64,000 nucleotides of DNA from Nageia nagi (taxonomy: Eukaryota; Pinophyta), in the NCBI GenBank assembly GCA_050084985.1, contig JBITNC010000001.1, forward strand, positions 81,096,001 to 81,160,000, written 5' to 3'. Below are positions 33,665-46,399 of this stretch, piece after piece; within the stretch, counting starts at the first letter, position 1, and every line of letters starts with the position of its first letter. A program made the position numbers and the translations under genes. The notes under the pieces were generated by a model. It saw only the letters and a program-made list of their open reading frames with translations. It was not told where the DNA came from and ran no database searches.

Positions 33665-36600
33665 TCTATATTAGCTTTACCTTATCATCTTTCAAAACTT
33701 TATTGGTTTCCACAATTTTCTTAAGCTTTTCTTTTGCTTTTTGAGCTTTCTCCCTATCTATTACACTAGAATAAGCCTTTAGCTCTTCAATCTATTTCTT
33801 GAGTTTTTCCATCTCTACCTTAGATTCATGCAGGCTCTTATCATGTTTAGTTTTCTATTTGGCCAACTTCTCAATCAATTCTTTATTTTAATTCTCTAGC
33901 CTGACCATTATTTTATCTTTCCTTGAGCCTTCTCATTTGAGTTGCTCAATTTTTTTATTTAATTTTTCTATTTTATTCTCCATTAATTGGAGACTTTTCT
34001 TGGCTGTAAGGGAAGTATTAACCAAAAACCTTGACTAAAATACTATTGGGCCATTTTGCATTTTAACATCTACAACAATAGTAGGAGTTTTATCTAACTG
34101 CCCATCTTTAAAGGGAATCTATGCAATTCTAATATCTCCCATATCTATAACTCTACTTAATAGTCTACCTTATTTTTTAGGGAGTATAAGGGGTTTATTT
34201 ATAAATGTTTCCCAATCAATGCACTCTACTACTATGTAGAAAAAATACTATGATTTTCTTCATTTGTGGTGGTAGAATAAGGAATCAAATAATATTCAAA
34301 AATACACATTTTAGAAGTTGATGCAGGAGTTTCCAGAGGAGGCATCTCTTTTACTATCTTTGCAGGAGCTCCTTTTATGCTTCCTCTTCATCTTCTTTGG
34401 TAATAGCCTCTTCCTTCTTAGGTGCCTTGTCTATTGGGTCGAAGTCCTTATTTTCATCATCATCATCATCTCCATATATGCTTGCTTCTCCTCTGGATCT
34501 TTTTCCTCTTATGCCCAAAACATTTCCTCCCCCTTGTTTTACCTCATCCCTTGAATCTTCCTAAGCATACTGAAATATAATAGTGTATGTACTTTGGATT
34601 CCATGGGTTTTTGCATCCATAAGATCTATTTCTTCAACACTCTACTCAGGCTCTTCTTATAGTGCTTAAGGGGATGGGATCTTCTCAGGCACTTTTGACT
34701 CCTTAGGAGAATGAACCTTTTTCAGGATTTGCTACCTTGTAACTAGTTTTTTATTAATAATCTAATTTTCTTTTACCTTTTTAGGGGAAGATTTCTTAGA
34801 TGCAACAAGTGTTTCCATCGAATTATCCTTTATCTTCCTTGATGCTACGTTGGAGCTTGATTCTTCTTCAATTTTTCTTCTCTTGGGGTCCTTAAGCTCC
34901 TTGGATCACTGCGAAAGTGGTTGATCATCCTATGTTGCCTTTCCTTGAAAATTAGGTGGCAATGGTTTCCCTTCTTTGATAGTGGGTCCTATTGATTTTA
35001 TGCATTCCAATATTGGTCATGTTTGAACTCACCATAAGGCTTACTTTCCACATGTACCACTTTGGTGGTATACTTAAAATTGTATTTTGTAAAGTATTCA
35101 ATTTTATTAGGGCCCCATTTCAATTCATCTTACAATTATGTAATAACCTTTAAGGCCAAGGCAAATTCTTACCTCCTAGTTTCCCATAATCTATACTTCT
35201 TTATCCCTTAGAGGGCCATCCATGCCTTATCTAAAATTCCAAATTCCCACTCTAAGGAGGTTTCAATTTTTTTCTTAGTCTTATTTGCAAAGTATTCAAT
35301 ATGTGATTGAGCTTTATGACTAAATATTGAGCACTTCTTATTTGCTTTTACAATTGTAAAAAATTACCTTATGGGGTCATACATCCATAGAAGTTCTAAA
35401 TTTTATAATTTAAAATTTTGAACTAGAAAATATGATAACTCCTCTTTACATCCTACTTGTAATAATTTAAAACTCCTGGCTATGGTTGATATTTTGGTAA
35501 CAAGCTTGAAATTACCACCCGACACATACCTAGTTTCTATTGCACATATTTTCCTACCCATTTATAATGAATATAACTACTGAGTAACAAATTTGGGTAG
35601 CAAAAAGGGAGTTTCAAAATAACCATATATCAAAATGACTATCTTATCCTTTAGAAAGTACTAGTATCTAATTTTGTTTCTACCCTATAGGGTAAACTTG
35701 AATAGTCTGGTAAAGCCTATATGCATTTTGTATTGTAAGAATTTTAATGGAAGGGACAAATAATTTCTCTACAAACTCATAATATGAACCATGAATTTTT
35801 GTAAGTGCTAACACCCTCATGTCAATTGATGCAGGAGATGTGGAAGTAGTGGTTGACACTATAGATAATCCCTCGTTGATCAAACATTATAGGTTATGGT
35901 GGATTATTAACCACACAAATAAGAAGAATGCCTAAAATCTCCCTTGTAAATACTAAATAAATTCTTTCTAATTTCAATAGAAAAAAAGGTAGCAAAGTCA
36001 TAATAGACCAAACCTTCAACAATGTTATAAGCCATCATGACCATGGCTTCATCTGCTTTTATTTGGGTCATCCACCCAAGAATTACCACTAGAGCTTGTA
36101 GGACCAATCTATCCCAAGATTTGGCAAATAATGCAACTTCATAGCTTTGGAGTGACTTTGTAGTATTCCCATCGTACCTCTCATCATTCTAGTTGATTAT
36201 ATCATCCTCATTTTAATAGAAGTTTCAATTTTCCTTTTTTAGATCAACTTGCTTTTTAAAATGGAAGTTCCAAGCATTTGAAACTACCAATGCATTAACA
36301 ATGGTGGTAGGGGAGTAGTCTAGGAAGGTGTTTGACTGATACTCTACCTCTTGCTCACCCTTCTTTTTCTCCTTATATTCCTTCATGATGTAGCCCTATA
36401 GGTTGTGCCTTAATGCAATGGCAATGAGGAGTTTCAATCAAGTAAATGACTCATATGGCACAAAATATACCATGCCTTGATCAATCATCACATTATTTCC
36501 TACTTCCCTTATTTTCCCCTTACCAACAACCTTCAACATCTGGTGTTGTAATAATGGTCTCTTAGGATTTATGTGCTAGGTATCTATATGATTGATAACT

Positions 36601-36860
36601 CCCTTCCCAGTCTAGCTAATTCTAGGAGCATTCTAAGTATTCCTCATGGATCTTCATTAGCTCTTTGGCTCCCTTTCCTAAAATGACCATGGTCTACTCT
36701 GGTTTGGCCATTAAATTCAGTAATCTCTGAGTAGCTCTAGTAAACAATAAGCTCTTTTCAACCATGTTACAAATAAAACTCCTTGAATTTCTTCACACTC
36801 TAGCATTGAAGCCTATGGAAATAGTATAGCTCTGCAAATGCTCAAAAACTTAAGATCTCA
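33665..36860 (-). pseudogene. Extra ORF of element B, N-terminal and central part
   Basis: Minus-strand fragments in order: KELMKIHEEYLECS near 36650, ADEAMVMMAYNIVEGLVYYDF (about 36050..35980), SPASIDMRVLALTKIHGSYYEF (35840..35780), KIEYFTKYNFKYTTK (35080), then a lysine/glutamate-rich coiled coil (34000..33700). Element E has the same chain in the same order (IHKEYLDD, DEPIMRMAYNIIETHVCYDF, IELRVLVLKKIHGSYYEF, KIDYFIKFRFEYTTK). The ORF is broken by stops and by the PMD element at 33664. It matches no family I know. Confidence 0.7.
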
Positions 36861-37244
36861 AATTCACTAAGTGAATAATGATAGAGTTAGGAATATATTT
36901 TATTTGTTTGAGGATTTCAAATTCCATCTATTAATGGTAATTAATGCATTAGGAATGTCAAGATTTACATGGGGTGTTATGTCATATCAAACATGTAGGA
37001 TAACATTTAACTCAACCACACTGATTTTAAAAGGTAGGTGACATGTAAGCTAGGAGGGTTTCTTGAGGTGATCCTACATTAAAGAGCCAATCCTTTGATA
37101 AGATGTTTTGTGACTTAACCATCACCATGCTTAGTAAATGAAACCATTAATGGCTATGTAACTCCATGGGAAGTGCATCAACGGTAACACCATATATATA
37201 TATTTGAAATAAAAATGAAAGTAGAAACTATTTACACTGTACAC

Positions 37245-38890
37245 ATTTAGCAAGTGGTATAAAATCATCCAATTACTCGATAATGTTTAAGATGAATCCC
37301 GTTAACTAGTGTAGGTAGTTCCTAGGATCCAAAAACATCCTTCAATATGAATGCATTATTTTGCAATGCTTCTCTGATGATGTATGGCTCCCTTCATAAA
37401 GAATCAAATTTTTTGTCTCCTAATTTTTTTCTCTTTCATCATCCCATTTCAGTACTATATCTCTAATTTCAAACTTCACTTGGGAAGACTTATTTTTATC
37501 AAACCACTATTTAATATTATTTTGTCTATGATGGAAATCCTAATAAGCTTTTTTTTATTTTTTCTTCTATCTTGATCAACTAATTGAATCTAACTTACAA
37601 TGGCTTGAAGTTATAATCTTCTAACTCTTGTAGGATTTTTAATGCAAGAAAATCTAGATGAATAGACAGTAATGGTCTCCTACCATAAGCAATGCATAGG
37701 GTGATATTTTGATAGCTAACTTGATACTTATTATTGAAGGATTTAAGCCTAAACTAATCCTCAAGGTCCAAGACTAGGAAACTTAATCATACACAAGATA
37801 ATACACATATAATGTGGTTCCTCCCTCCTTGGGAGTACATCCACAACTAGTATCTCAATTCTCAAGTATGCCCCTCTTACAACTATTCTCTTCCTCTCCT
37901 ACACAACTAGTAGAGTAATATTACTCCAAAAACTTAGTTATGTTACAAGAGGAGAGGCCCTCTATTTATAGCTTGAGAGCACCTCCCTAACCTCCCTTTA
38001 ACCCAAGGGTAAGGTTAGGGTTACAATAAATGTATTACCTAACTTTAACCTACCAACTAACCATATGGTAAAGTCAAAGTCTACATATTAAAGAATTCAA
38101 TTAATCCCTTAAGGTATCTACATATCCTTTAAGTGATTAATTGAATTTACAAGGAGTTTAGATATTCACAATATTTCATTACAAATTCTAACAATTATAT
38201 CATCCCATAATGCATAATCTAACTTTGTGTGCCACTACTTAGGATTCCCTTCAATAGTTCTTTTAATGATCTAGGTTAAGTTTATTTTTATCAATTCTGC
38301 TAACCTATTCCCTTACAGGTAATAATTTGAAGAGAATAATTAATAAATCCTATATTCTATAGTAAACTCTAATAAATTAGCCCCTATGAATGCCAAACCA
38401 TTATCTGACACAATGTTTTGTGGGATGCCAAAATGAGTGATTAGTCTTTTTATCATCTCCATTACTAACTCCTGATTTGCACTTTTACATGGCATAGATT
38501 TAGACCATCTTGTAAATTAGTCTATTTTTTTTAGGATGAACTTATGACTTGATGAATAATTCATATTTATAATAGTAATGAAGTCTAAACCCTATTTTTC
38601 AAAAGGTTCTTCAACAACCACAAGTTTTAAAGGCATGGCAGCTTATCTTCTTTTTCCCACATACCTGTTGCACTTGTCATATTCTTGAGCTATCTTGAAG
38701 GAATCTTGGAAAATAGTGGGCCAATAATAGCCTACTTGTAATATTTTTGCTACTTTAGTAGGAACACTATAATGTCCTCTAGATAATCATTAGTGAAACT
38801 CATGCAAGATCCTCTAAGCTTCATCTTGAGTTACACATCTTAATAGGGTTTGATCAAAGTTTTTCCTATAGATACGATCATTAATGATTT
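37245..38890 (-). pseudogene. Integrase of element B, split by a solo LTR
   Basis: From 38880 down: DRIYRKNFDQTLLRCVT, ILHEFH and YDKCNRYVGKRR (zinc region), then GIPQNIVSDNGLAFIGANLL (core, second catalytic Asp kept) and WHTKLDYALWDD. The solo LTR at 37735..38193 interrupts here; ISIKLAIK resumes beyond it. The C-terminal SH3-like part SSQVKFEIRDIVLKWDDE and LVNGIHLKHYRVI closes at about 37245. Element E supplies the uninterrupted version. Confidence 0.8.
37735..38193 (-). mobile_element. Solo LTR (459 bp) in the integrase of element B
   Basis: On the plus strand it starts TGAAGGATTT and ends TTCTAACA; on the minus strand it starts TGTTAGAATT, a usual Copia-type LTR start. Flanks are identical ATTAT (37730..37734, 38194..38198). 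Deleting it with one flank copy gives ALWDDIISIKLAIK in one frame. The family was not identified. A TATA-like CTATTTATAG lies near 37960. Confidence 0.85.
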
Positions 38891-38979
38891 TGAATTTCAG
38901 TGTGTGCACTCTAAATCTTCTTCTTTGAAATATATCAAAATATTCAAGGCATCATTCAGTTATAAAATATATAATATAT

Positions 38980-40420
38980 TGCTTTATCTAATCACTCTCC
39001 TCATTTGCATGCTCATCATCCTTAATAATAGCAATCATATGTCCTGCCTCCGCTATGTTTTCACAGAGAGCTCTTCCTTTGATAAGCTTGGTTGGTTTGA
39101 TCTCAACATCATATTTTATTACCCTTGTAATCCAACCAACTTTCCCTTCACCTAATTCTCCTTGAATAACATAATTTCTTACATCTAGGTAAATGGTGTA
39201 CACAAGGATTTTAATGTGATATACATAATGCTTGATTTTTTTCAATCCTCTCATAATAGAAAATACTTGTTTTTTAATGAATGATTACCTTTTTTGATGT
39301 TGATGTAGTGTTTGACTATGAAAGGCTATAAGATGTTCTTATTTTTGATCATCCTTCTATGCCAGAATGGACACAATGCTTTTTTCAGCTCCATAAGCAT
39401 ACATAATAAAATCCTTAAAAAAATTGAATTTTTAGAACTAGAACTTCTATTATTGCCATCGTGATGTTATGAAAATCTTCTTTTGCTTCATTTGACCAAG
39501 AAAACTAACCATATTTCTTCAGCATTGTAGTGATTGGAGAAATAATCTCAAAAAAATCACTAATAAATTTCCTAACAAAATTAATTTGACCAAGAAAGGA
39601 TTGCAGGGCCTTCTTATATAAGAACAAAGGTAATGCCTTAATAAATTTGACCTTGTTAGGATCACTTTCTAGCCCTTCTCTTGAAATAATGTGACCAAGC
39701 ATTTTTCCCTAGTTTACCATAAAAATAGTTTTATTGGGATTAATGGAAATCCTAAATTGCATACATTTCTCAAAAAAGTACTTGAAGTGGTCTATATGAT
39801 CCTTTATATTTTTAGAAAACATAGTAATATCATCCAAATAGACCTAAATAATCTTATTAATGAACTCACCAAAGGCATAGTCCATAGCTCTTTAAAATGT
39901 GGCCCCAACATTGGAGAGACCAAAAGATGTTCTCTGAAATGCAAATGTACCCCAATTAGTAGTAAATGTAGTTTTATGTTGATCCTCATCCTTTACCCAG
40001 ACTTGATTAAATCTTGAAAAATCATCAATCATATAGAAGAAACATGCACCAACAATAGTTTGCAAGATTTGTTCCATAAGAGGGAGAGGATAATTATCTT
40101 TTAGGGAAACTTGATTTAGATTCCTAAAATCAACATAGAGTCTTATTTATCCATTATTTTTTCTTACTAGGACCAAATTAGCTACCCAAGTAGAGTGTTT
40201 GATAGGATAAATTAGTTTAACATTCAAGAGCTTAAGCAACTTTTGCTTCATAACCTCCTCTATCCTTGGGTTAACTAGCCTTTACTTTTGCCTATATGGC
40301 TTGGCATCTGGCATGAGCTCAATGGTATATTGGATCAAATTCTTATCATAAATATTCAGATCATCATAAGTCCATGCAATTACTTTGGAAAATTCATAAT
40401 AAATCTGAAGTAACATTTCC
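38980..40420 (-). pseudogene. Reverse transcriptase and RNase H of element B
   Basis: RT from about 40420: STWVANLVLVRKNNG, LYVDFRNLNQVSLKDNYPLP, MIDDFSRFNQVWVKDEDQHK, TTFTTNWGTFAFQRTSFGLS, VGATF and VYLDDITMFSKN with the catalytic YLDD. The connection has MLGHIISREGLESDPNKVKF and FLGQINFVRKFISDFFEI. RNase H (39450..38980) shows KIKHYVYHIKILVYTIYLDV. The GATF form in place of APATF is shared with other plant Tat-like elements. Stops interrupt throughout. Confidence 0.85.
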
Positions 40421-40559
40421 TTTTCTTCCTCAGTGCATTCTAATCCAACCTTTATGCTTCTTCCTCAACTTCTAGTTCTACATGACTTTCCTTTTGAACA
40501 TATAATATTTTGGACTTTTGAATGTATTTAGAATCAAATAATAATTCAGATGAAAGAAA

Positions 40560-41160
40560 AGCTTTGGGTATAACATTGTTTCTCAATTGTATAGTATCTA
40601 ATTCTTAAAAACAACTAGGGAGTTTTGTAACACCAAATGTATGAGCTACTTTCCCATCAATAAGAAAATTCATAATACGGTCATCAAAGTCAAAGACCTA
40701 TATAAAAATTTGTAGTATCAGGTACAAATGGCCTACATAAAACTTTGACTCCACAACAACCTCTTTTTTGATGAGTAGGATCAAAATATGCTCCTTTACC
40801 AATAAGTGCATAAGCAATTTGATTATACTTTCTAGGAATGAGAACAAAATGATAGCTAGGAAAGATTCTAATAAATCCCATACCCTATTCTTGTAAGTCT
40901 TTAGATAATGATTTCTTGCATTGATTTTATATTTCACTTAATTAATAATCAGCTTAGAATCTCCATAGAGTATTAGACATATGATACCCATGTTGATATA
41001 TTTAGATAGCCCCAAATATAGAGCTTCATACTTAGTAATATTATTGGTGTAATTCCATTTTAATATAAAAGAAAACCTTTTCATATGTCCCTTAGGTGAC
41101 TTACAAACAACACCAACACCACAACCATGCTTGCATCTAACCCCATCAAAGAACATTGTC
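40560..41160 (-). pseudogene. RNase H-like domain upstream of RT in element B
   Basis: MFFDGVRCKHGCGVGVVCKS (Asp in FFDG), NNITKYEALYLGLSKY (Glu in YEAL) and LYGDSKLIIN (Asp in GDS) give the three acidic positions of a type 1 RNase H fold in the right order. HYLKTYKN and RKYNQIAYAL follow. A linker VAHTFGVTKLPS, IQLRNNVIPKAF then leads towards RT. Known Tat-lineage elements have an added archaeal-type RNase H after RT-RNase H; here it precedes RT. Element E (52740..53350) has the same arrangement. Confidence 0.72.
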
Positions 41161-41179
41161 TACACTTCACATTCCTTTT

Positions 41180-41790
41180 CAGTTGAGATTGAGATTGGCT
41201 GAGCATTCTCATATAAATAATAGTTTCCTATGCCAACATTAGTGACTTGATAATTAAGGTTATTTTTTAAAAGCATCTCAGTGGTTATTAGTGATTCCCT
41301 AAGTGGATCCCTTTCAAAAGTTTCTACTTGCTCATAATCATTCATGCAATTTTGTTTAGTGATCTTCATTAGATGAACATTATTGGTACCCTCATTTGGG
41401 ACTTTGACATGCTTATTCTTGAAAGGAAGTATGAGGTGTGTGTAAGCTAAAGCTAAATATCCTCCTAACTTGGTAGTTTATCTTCTTGATAAGAAGATTC
41501 TAAATAGAGGTGGAAAATCAACTACAATAATATCCTGAATGAAAAATGTTAGGGAATGTATTTAGAGTTATGGTAACTCCTTTGACACTACCAATCACAT
41601 AAACTAGTGAAGAATCTAATTGTATGAATTCATTAATGCATTGAGTTATATATAGTTTCATTTCATCTATAATAACTTTAGGAATGATAGTACTAGCAGC
41701 TCTAGTATCAATCATACAATTGTTAACAACCCAACCTTCTAATCTAAAAGAGAGATAAATTGGTGGAGGTCTTATTATACCTATCAAAGC
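41180..41790 (-). pseudogene. Protease region of element B
   Basis: IYLSFRLEGWVVNNCMIDTR and AASTIIP carry a D-T-R-A-A-S active-site motif where D-S/T-G-A is expected, so Gly is missing. TITLNTFPNIFHSGYYC follows. The tail TFERDPLRESLITTEML and NVGIGNYYLYEN leads into the RNase H-like domain. Element E retains this tail from 52560. Confidence 0.6.
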
Positions 41791-42301
41791 TAGATAAACA
41801 TCATCATAATTTGTAAATATTATATTTTCTTAATTATTCCTTGTCTAACCATTTTTTATCTTCAAATCTTCTTGCAAAAGGTCAATTTGATTAGGTATTC
41901 TTAATGCATTGAACATAGTTATTTTAGAGTGTGTCCTTTTCAATTCTTCCACTATATTATATGGAACATATGGGGATGACTTACTTGATTCAATAGGTTG
42001 ATAAGATCTAAATTGTTAAGTAACCTTCTCCTTTTGTTATTTAGTTATGAATGGATACCTCACTAGAGGAGGCCTTTCTTTTTTGGAACATCATTTCTAG
42101 CTTGAGTGAGGTTTCTTGTAATAGGATCAATATTGCTTAGGCTTTGTGAAACTTGATCTAGATGATTCAGAAGTTAATTTATTGGATTAGGTAGTTGAAC
42201 TATAATAACCTTATCTCTATTTGGATTAGGTGCAATTGAATTAGATGCCTAATTTGGCTGAGTGACTTGGGTCTACTATGATGCTGCTGAAGTAGAGGCT
42301 C

Positions 42302-43480
42302 TTATTTGTACATAGTTTTCCTATTCTCTAGCATAACTTGAAATAAAAAATTCACCATAGTTATATCTACAGTAGGATCTGATGTAGGTTCTATCATTTG
42401 ATTAGAGTGAAAACCCAAGTATTGGTGTTGATAGACTACATAAGAGTCTAGAAAATATGGAGTAAAATAAGGAGGATACCATTTTGTAACACTCGAAGCA
42501 TCACTTTTTATAGAGCTAGCCATAATTGCATTATCCACAACTTTGGGAGTAGGAGGCTACTCTGGTTGGTTATTTTTAGGCTAAAATATTAGCTGATAAT
42601 CATTATCATATCCTTTGAAATTATGGCCTTGATTCTACTTCTCTTACAAAGTGAGCTTATTTTTTAGACTCCTAATAGTTATCTCCCACTACCTTATCTT
42701 CTCAACCTCTTGTTGGTTTGAACCAGTACTTGTACTTATTGATGCAAGAGCTATAAGAGATATTACTTGGTTTTGAACAATAATTTTGGGAGGAGGAGGT
42801 GGTAAGGCTAACACTCCTAGATGAGGGATTAGTGTAGGAGCTTGCTTTGGAGGTAAATTAGGAAATAAAGGCATGATAGATCTCAGTTGTATTTTTCTAG
42901 AGGAAACTAACATGTGTTTAGAAGTTTTTCCTGTATGATAGACTTTCGAGAAAGTTTTTTTAGAAATGATTATTAGCAAATTTAAATCAAGGTGGAAAGC
43001 TTTTCTATAGTATACTAGGGCTTGAACATTGGTTGGTATGATCTTTTTGGGAATGGATTTCCAAGTTTTCTCAAATCTGATATTAAAATCATCTATAAAA
43101 TCACGAGGATGTCTTTTTATATAGGCTATAATGCTAAAAAAGGTACTATCATCACCATATTCAACAAATATTTTTGTCAAATCTTAACCTAACTCTCCCC
43201 AGGTATTTATTGATTAGAGGATTAAGGTCCTAAACCATTTTACTACTTTTCATTTAAAAGAATTTGATAATAATTTTGTCATGATAGTTTCATTCATGAT
43301 GTTAAAACTTGATTCCAAGTGAGATATATCTTGACAATGCTCATATGGTATTTTTCCTGATCCATCATACTTAGGCAAGACTTTAAAGGCTTCTTGGGGA
43401 ATATCTAAGGAATTAACAAAAACTACCAATGGATGACTATTATTCCAAGCAAGGAAGTCTACAGCGATAGGCTAAGCCAT
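42302..43480 (-). pseudogene. gag pseudogene of element B
   Basis: Minus-strand pieces: FKVLPKYDGSGKIPYEHCQD (43390), NETIMTKLLSNSFK (43290), then the 163-codon open frame 43180..42689 with FFSIIAYIKRHPRDFIDDFN, IRFEKTWKSIPKKI and a proline-rich LALPPPPPKI stretch. The capsid-like order is normal but the expected W-F-x-x-L motif is broken (VVKWFRTL). No zinc knuckle was found. Stops separate the pieces. Confidence 0.65.
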
Positions 43481-43831
43481 ATCTAGACTAGTTGGGTTAG
43501 GTGAAGGATTTTATTAGATAAAACTAAATACATATTTTAATGGAATGAATCTCAAAAGGATTTATAGAGATAGAGTTTGGAAAATCTTTCACCTAGTCTT
43601 CCTTTGCAGGAGTGACAACTCTAGAAATCTAGGCTATTGAGAAGAATTTTTAACACTACTTCTAGTGAATCTATGAACTAGAGGTGCTAGGGTTTGAAAA
43701 AAATGACTAGTATGATAGAAAAGTCATCAATAAGGTTTAAATAAACCTTATAATATTTTTAGTACAATGGTGATAGCCTACCAAATATAGCTATCTAGTC
43801 TATTCATGCTTAAATGACCTAGATTTTACTT

Positions 43832-43852
43832 GCATGCCATCGGGCATGCCAA
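43832..43852 (-). other. Primer binding site candidate of element B
   Basis: The minus strand reads TTTGGCATGCCCGATGGCAT just after the LTR end ATGTTCA. GCATGCC and GGCATGC make it self-complementary around ATCG. The TGG start and position fit a primer site; the tRNA is not identified. Confidence 0.5.
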
Positions 43853-43855
43853 AAA

Positions 43856-45743
43856 TGAACATAACTAATGTTGATTAGGATGATGTAACCTAAGGGTTTG
43901 GTATGGCAAGTTATCCATTACCTGATAATATCAAGGCTCTTGAATGAGTAGAAGGTGGTGGGACAATGCATTCATGGGTTTTTATACTAAACATTTAGGT
44001 TATAAGATGGTTCCCATCTATAAAAAAGATCAAAAGTAACAAGAAAAAGATAAAAACCTAAACTATTGGACAAGAAAATGAAAGGAACATAAAAATAAAC
44101 TAAACTAATGAGCCTGCACATTACTACATAGATAGTAATCCATAACTAAGACTAAGAATAGAAAGACTACCTCACTCTTGGGGTATTGCAATTGCGATGC
44201 ACAACCATAACTTCAAATAAAATCTCATAAATGATAATCATAAAATAAGATAATAGTCACATAATTAAAAGGATAGAACATCTTCATATTACATTATCAT
44301 ATATGAAAGTATTTCTTACAATGGGCAACTTTGCTAAAATGTTTGACCTTTTGGACTTCTAACAGTCTATTATTTATAATGTTTTGTTTACAATGGGTGG
44401 TTTTCCACCATTAATGACTATAAATACCTATTGATTAAGAAGATAATAAAGCTAAATATTTACAAAGCTTCATTTACAATATGTACAGGAGAATCTGTAA
44501 CTGTAACTAATTATGGTGTCAATGCAACATTGATTTTTGAAATTTACAAACCTTCAATTATGTACCCATCCATCCATAATAAGTCATCATTTATCTCTTG
44601 ATCATGGCACATCTAAATTATTTATGAATTTATGAGGTATGGTTCTCGATCTCTATATGTACAATCAGGCTACTTCATCAGTTAGTGGCCTACCAACCCT
44701 TTATGATTATTAAATGCTTCTTCTACAATTTTAGTGCTGAATGCTGTAAGGATGAAGGAAGATGTAACCATTCAAACTTGAGAGTGAACTACTACTTCCA
44801 TGTGGAAATGATTTATAATCAACACATTAGTAGAGTATTGGGGTTCATACACTCTTGATTAAGTGGACATGGATGATCACCTCCTCCTACAATCTTGATT
44901 TATCATTGGCAAGTCTTGTTATGCCTTAGTAGGGATTGCAGAATTCTGAAATACCTATAGAACTTATCACCCATCAATTTATACTAAAAATTATGATGTC
45001 ATTGCTAAAAAATGTAAGGGCATATTGAATGAAAAGTGGTGAACATCTCTTGCCTTGAAGAACTATTAGGATTAGTCATTGACTAAGCCAGCTAGAGCTC
45101 GTTGATTTTTGTCAAAAGATATGATGTCAACATTGGATTCTCATAGGCCCTACTTTACTTGAATCTTAGGAAAATGCTTTTTACATGTCTTAACCTATAC
45201 TAAAAACTATGTATAATAGTGACCAAAAATAATCCTTGGACTATACAAGACCAAATATAATTAACTAGAGTTGGGATAGAGCCTGAATATGTTTTAGACT
45301 AACAAATAAACTATGTATAATACTTCTCAGAAATGACTTACCTAATTTTCATAAAATGGACTCTTCTCATTATATGAATTATAAACATAAATGACTATGA
45401 TTCTTATGACTTTGTACAAACCACACCTGCCTTATAACAAAAAAGGTAGTTCTAAGTGACTTTTACTAACTAAGACTTGACAATATGAACACAACCCAAA
45501 AATACCTTAGATAAGACCAAGCCCCAACTAAGGAAACATATAATATATGATCCTTGAGATAAATACTAAGTATATGCAATTTACACTCAAGACTAAATTT
45601 GTATAAGTATTTATAGTTGAGAAGGAAAGGGGAATAAGAAATTGGAATTATAGAAGGGGTTTTATTTGAGGAAAGAATGAATGAATAAAAGAATGAATAA
45701 TACAAAAACTATTACCCCTTAGGGTGTAATTTTGCAAGAATCA
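43856..45743 (-). repeat. 5' LTR of element B
   Basis: The right end (45545..45743) matches 24985..25204. The left end TGAACATAACTAATG gives a minus-strand terminus ...ATGTTCA, like element E's 3' LTR end (AGTGTTCA at 61737). Length is about 1,890 bp. Inner parts match 60085..61737 only in patches, such as an AAATTGATGGGTG-like block. Confidence 0.7.
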
Positions 45744-45849
45744 TAGTTCCTAACATATATTCATTGATATCTCTCTCATCATCATCGACATCCATAGTGG
45801 CAATTTTCCACCTTTCCAAATGACCCTCTTGTTCACTGTACTTCCAAGC

Positions 45850-46091
45850 CACATAACTCCAATATAAAAAAAGCATTGTATTAGGTTTTAATAATGCCTA
45901 AATACATAAGAAGATTAACTCTTCATATTCACCTTCTTGGGTGACCCTTGAGATACAATGTAACTCTTCATATTCTCTTAGAAATGACACTTCAAATTAT
46001 AGCACATACAAAGCTATAAATTTACTAAAAATAATAAGTAACTAATACTATACTATCTATACCATAATCCCTAAGGTTTAGGTTTCTAACA
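45850..46091 (-). repeat. 3' LTR of element D
   Basis: Partner of 49251..49490, with shared AAAGCATTGTATTAGGTT and CTATACCATAATCCCTAAGG. Its outer (left) end has lost the TG expected in plus-strand reading (CACATAACTCC against TGAATAACTCC). Confidence 0.8.
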
Positions 46092-46399
46092 TTCCCCCCT
46101 TAATCTGAAGGGGAGTTGGTAAGTCTAAGCATCTGCATGAACTTCTTGAACATTTCTCTTCCAAGTGCCATAGTGAAGATGCCTATTGCTTGCTCATCTG
46201 TGGGACAATGTTTTAATTGAATTATCTTGACCTCTACATGATGTCGAATCAAATGATACTTTGTGTTGATATGCTTTTTTCAATCATGAAACTTTGGATT
46301 CTTGGCCAATTGAATTGCAAAAATATTATCAATTAAAAGTGGAGTTAGATGCACCTATATTTTCCTAAAAATCTTCCAGTATATTCCTAAGCTACATAA

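Larger units (their letters stand above)
24985..45743 (-). mobile_element. Element B: large Ty3/gypsy retrotransposon with an RNase H-like domain upstream of RT
   Basis: On the minus strand: 5' LTR (45743..43856), gag, protease, an extra RNase H-like domain, RT, RNase H, integrase, a long coiled-coil ORF and a 3' LTR remnant (25204..24985). The span includes the PMD element (26001..33664) and a solo LTR (37735..38193). Element E at 52476..61737 is a relative in the opposite direction and confirms the domain order. All frames are broken by stops. Relationship to the Tat lineage is inferred from RT type and the second RNase H. Confidence 0.8.

Noticed and set aside
45744-45849. Segment between element B's LTR and element D as part of the element D LTR
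   Set aside because: The matching side of the other LTR (left of 49251) shows no similarity, so the LTR ends at about 45850.
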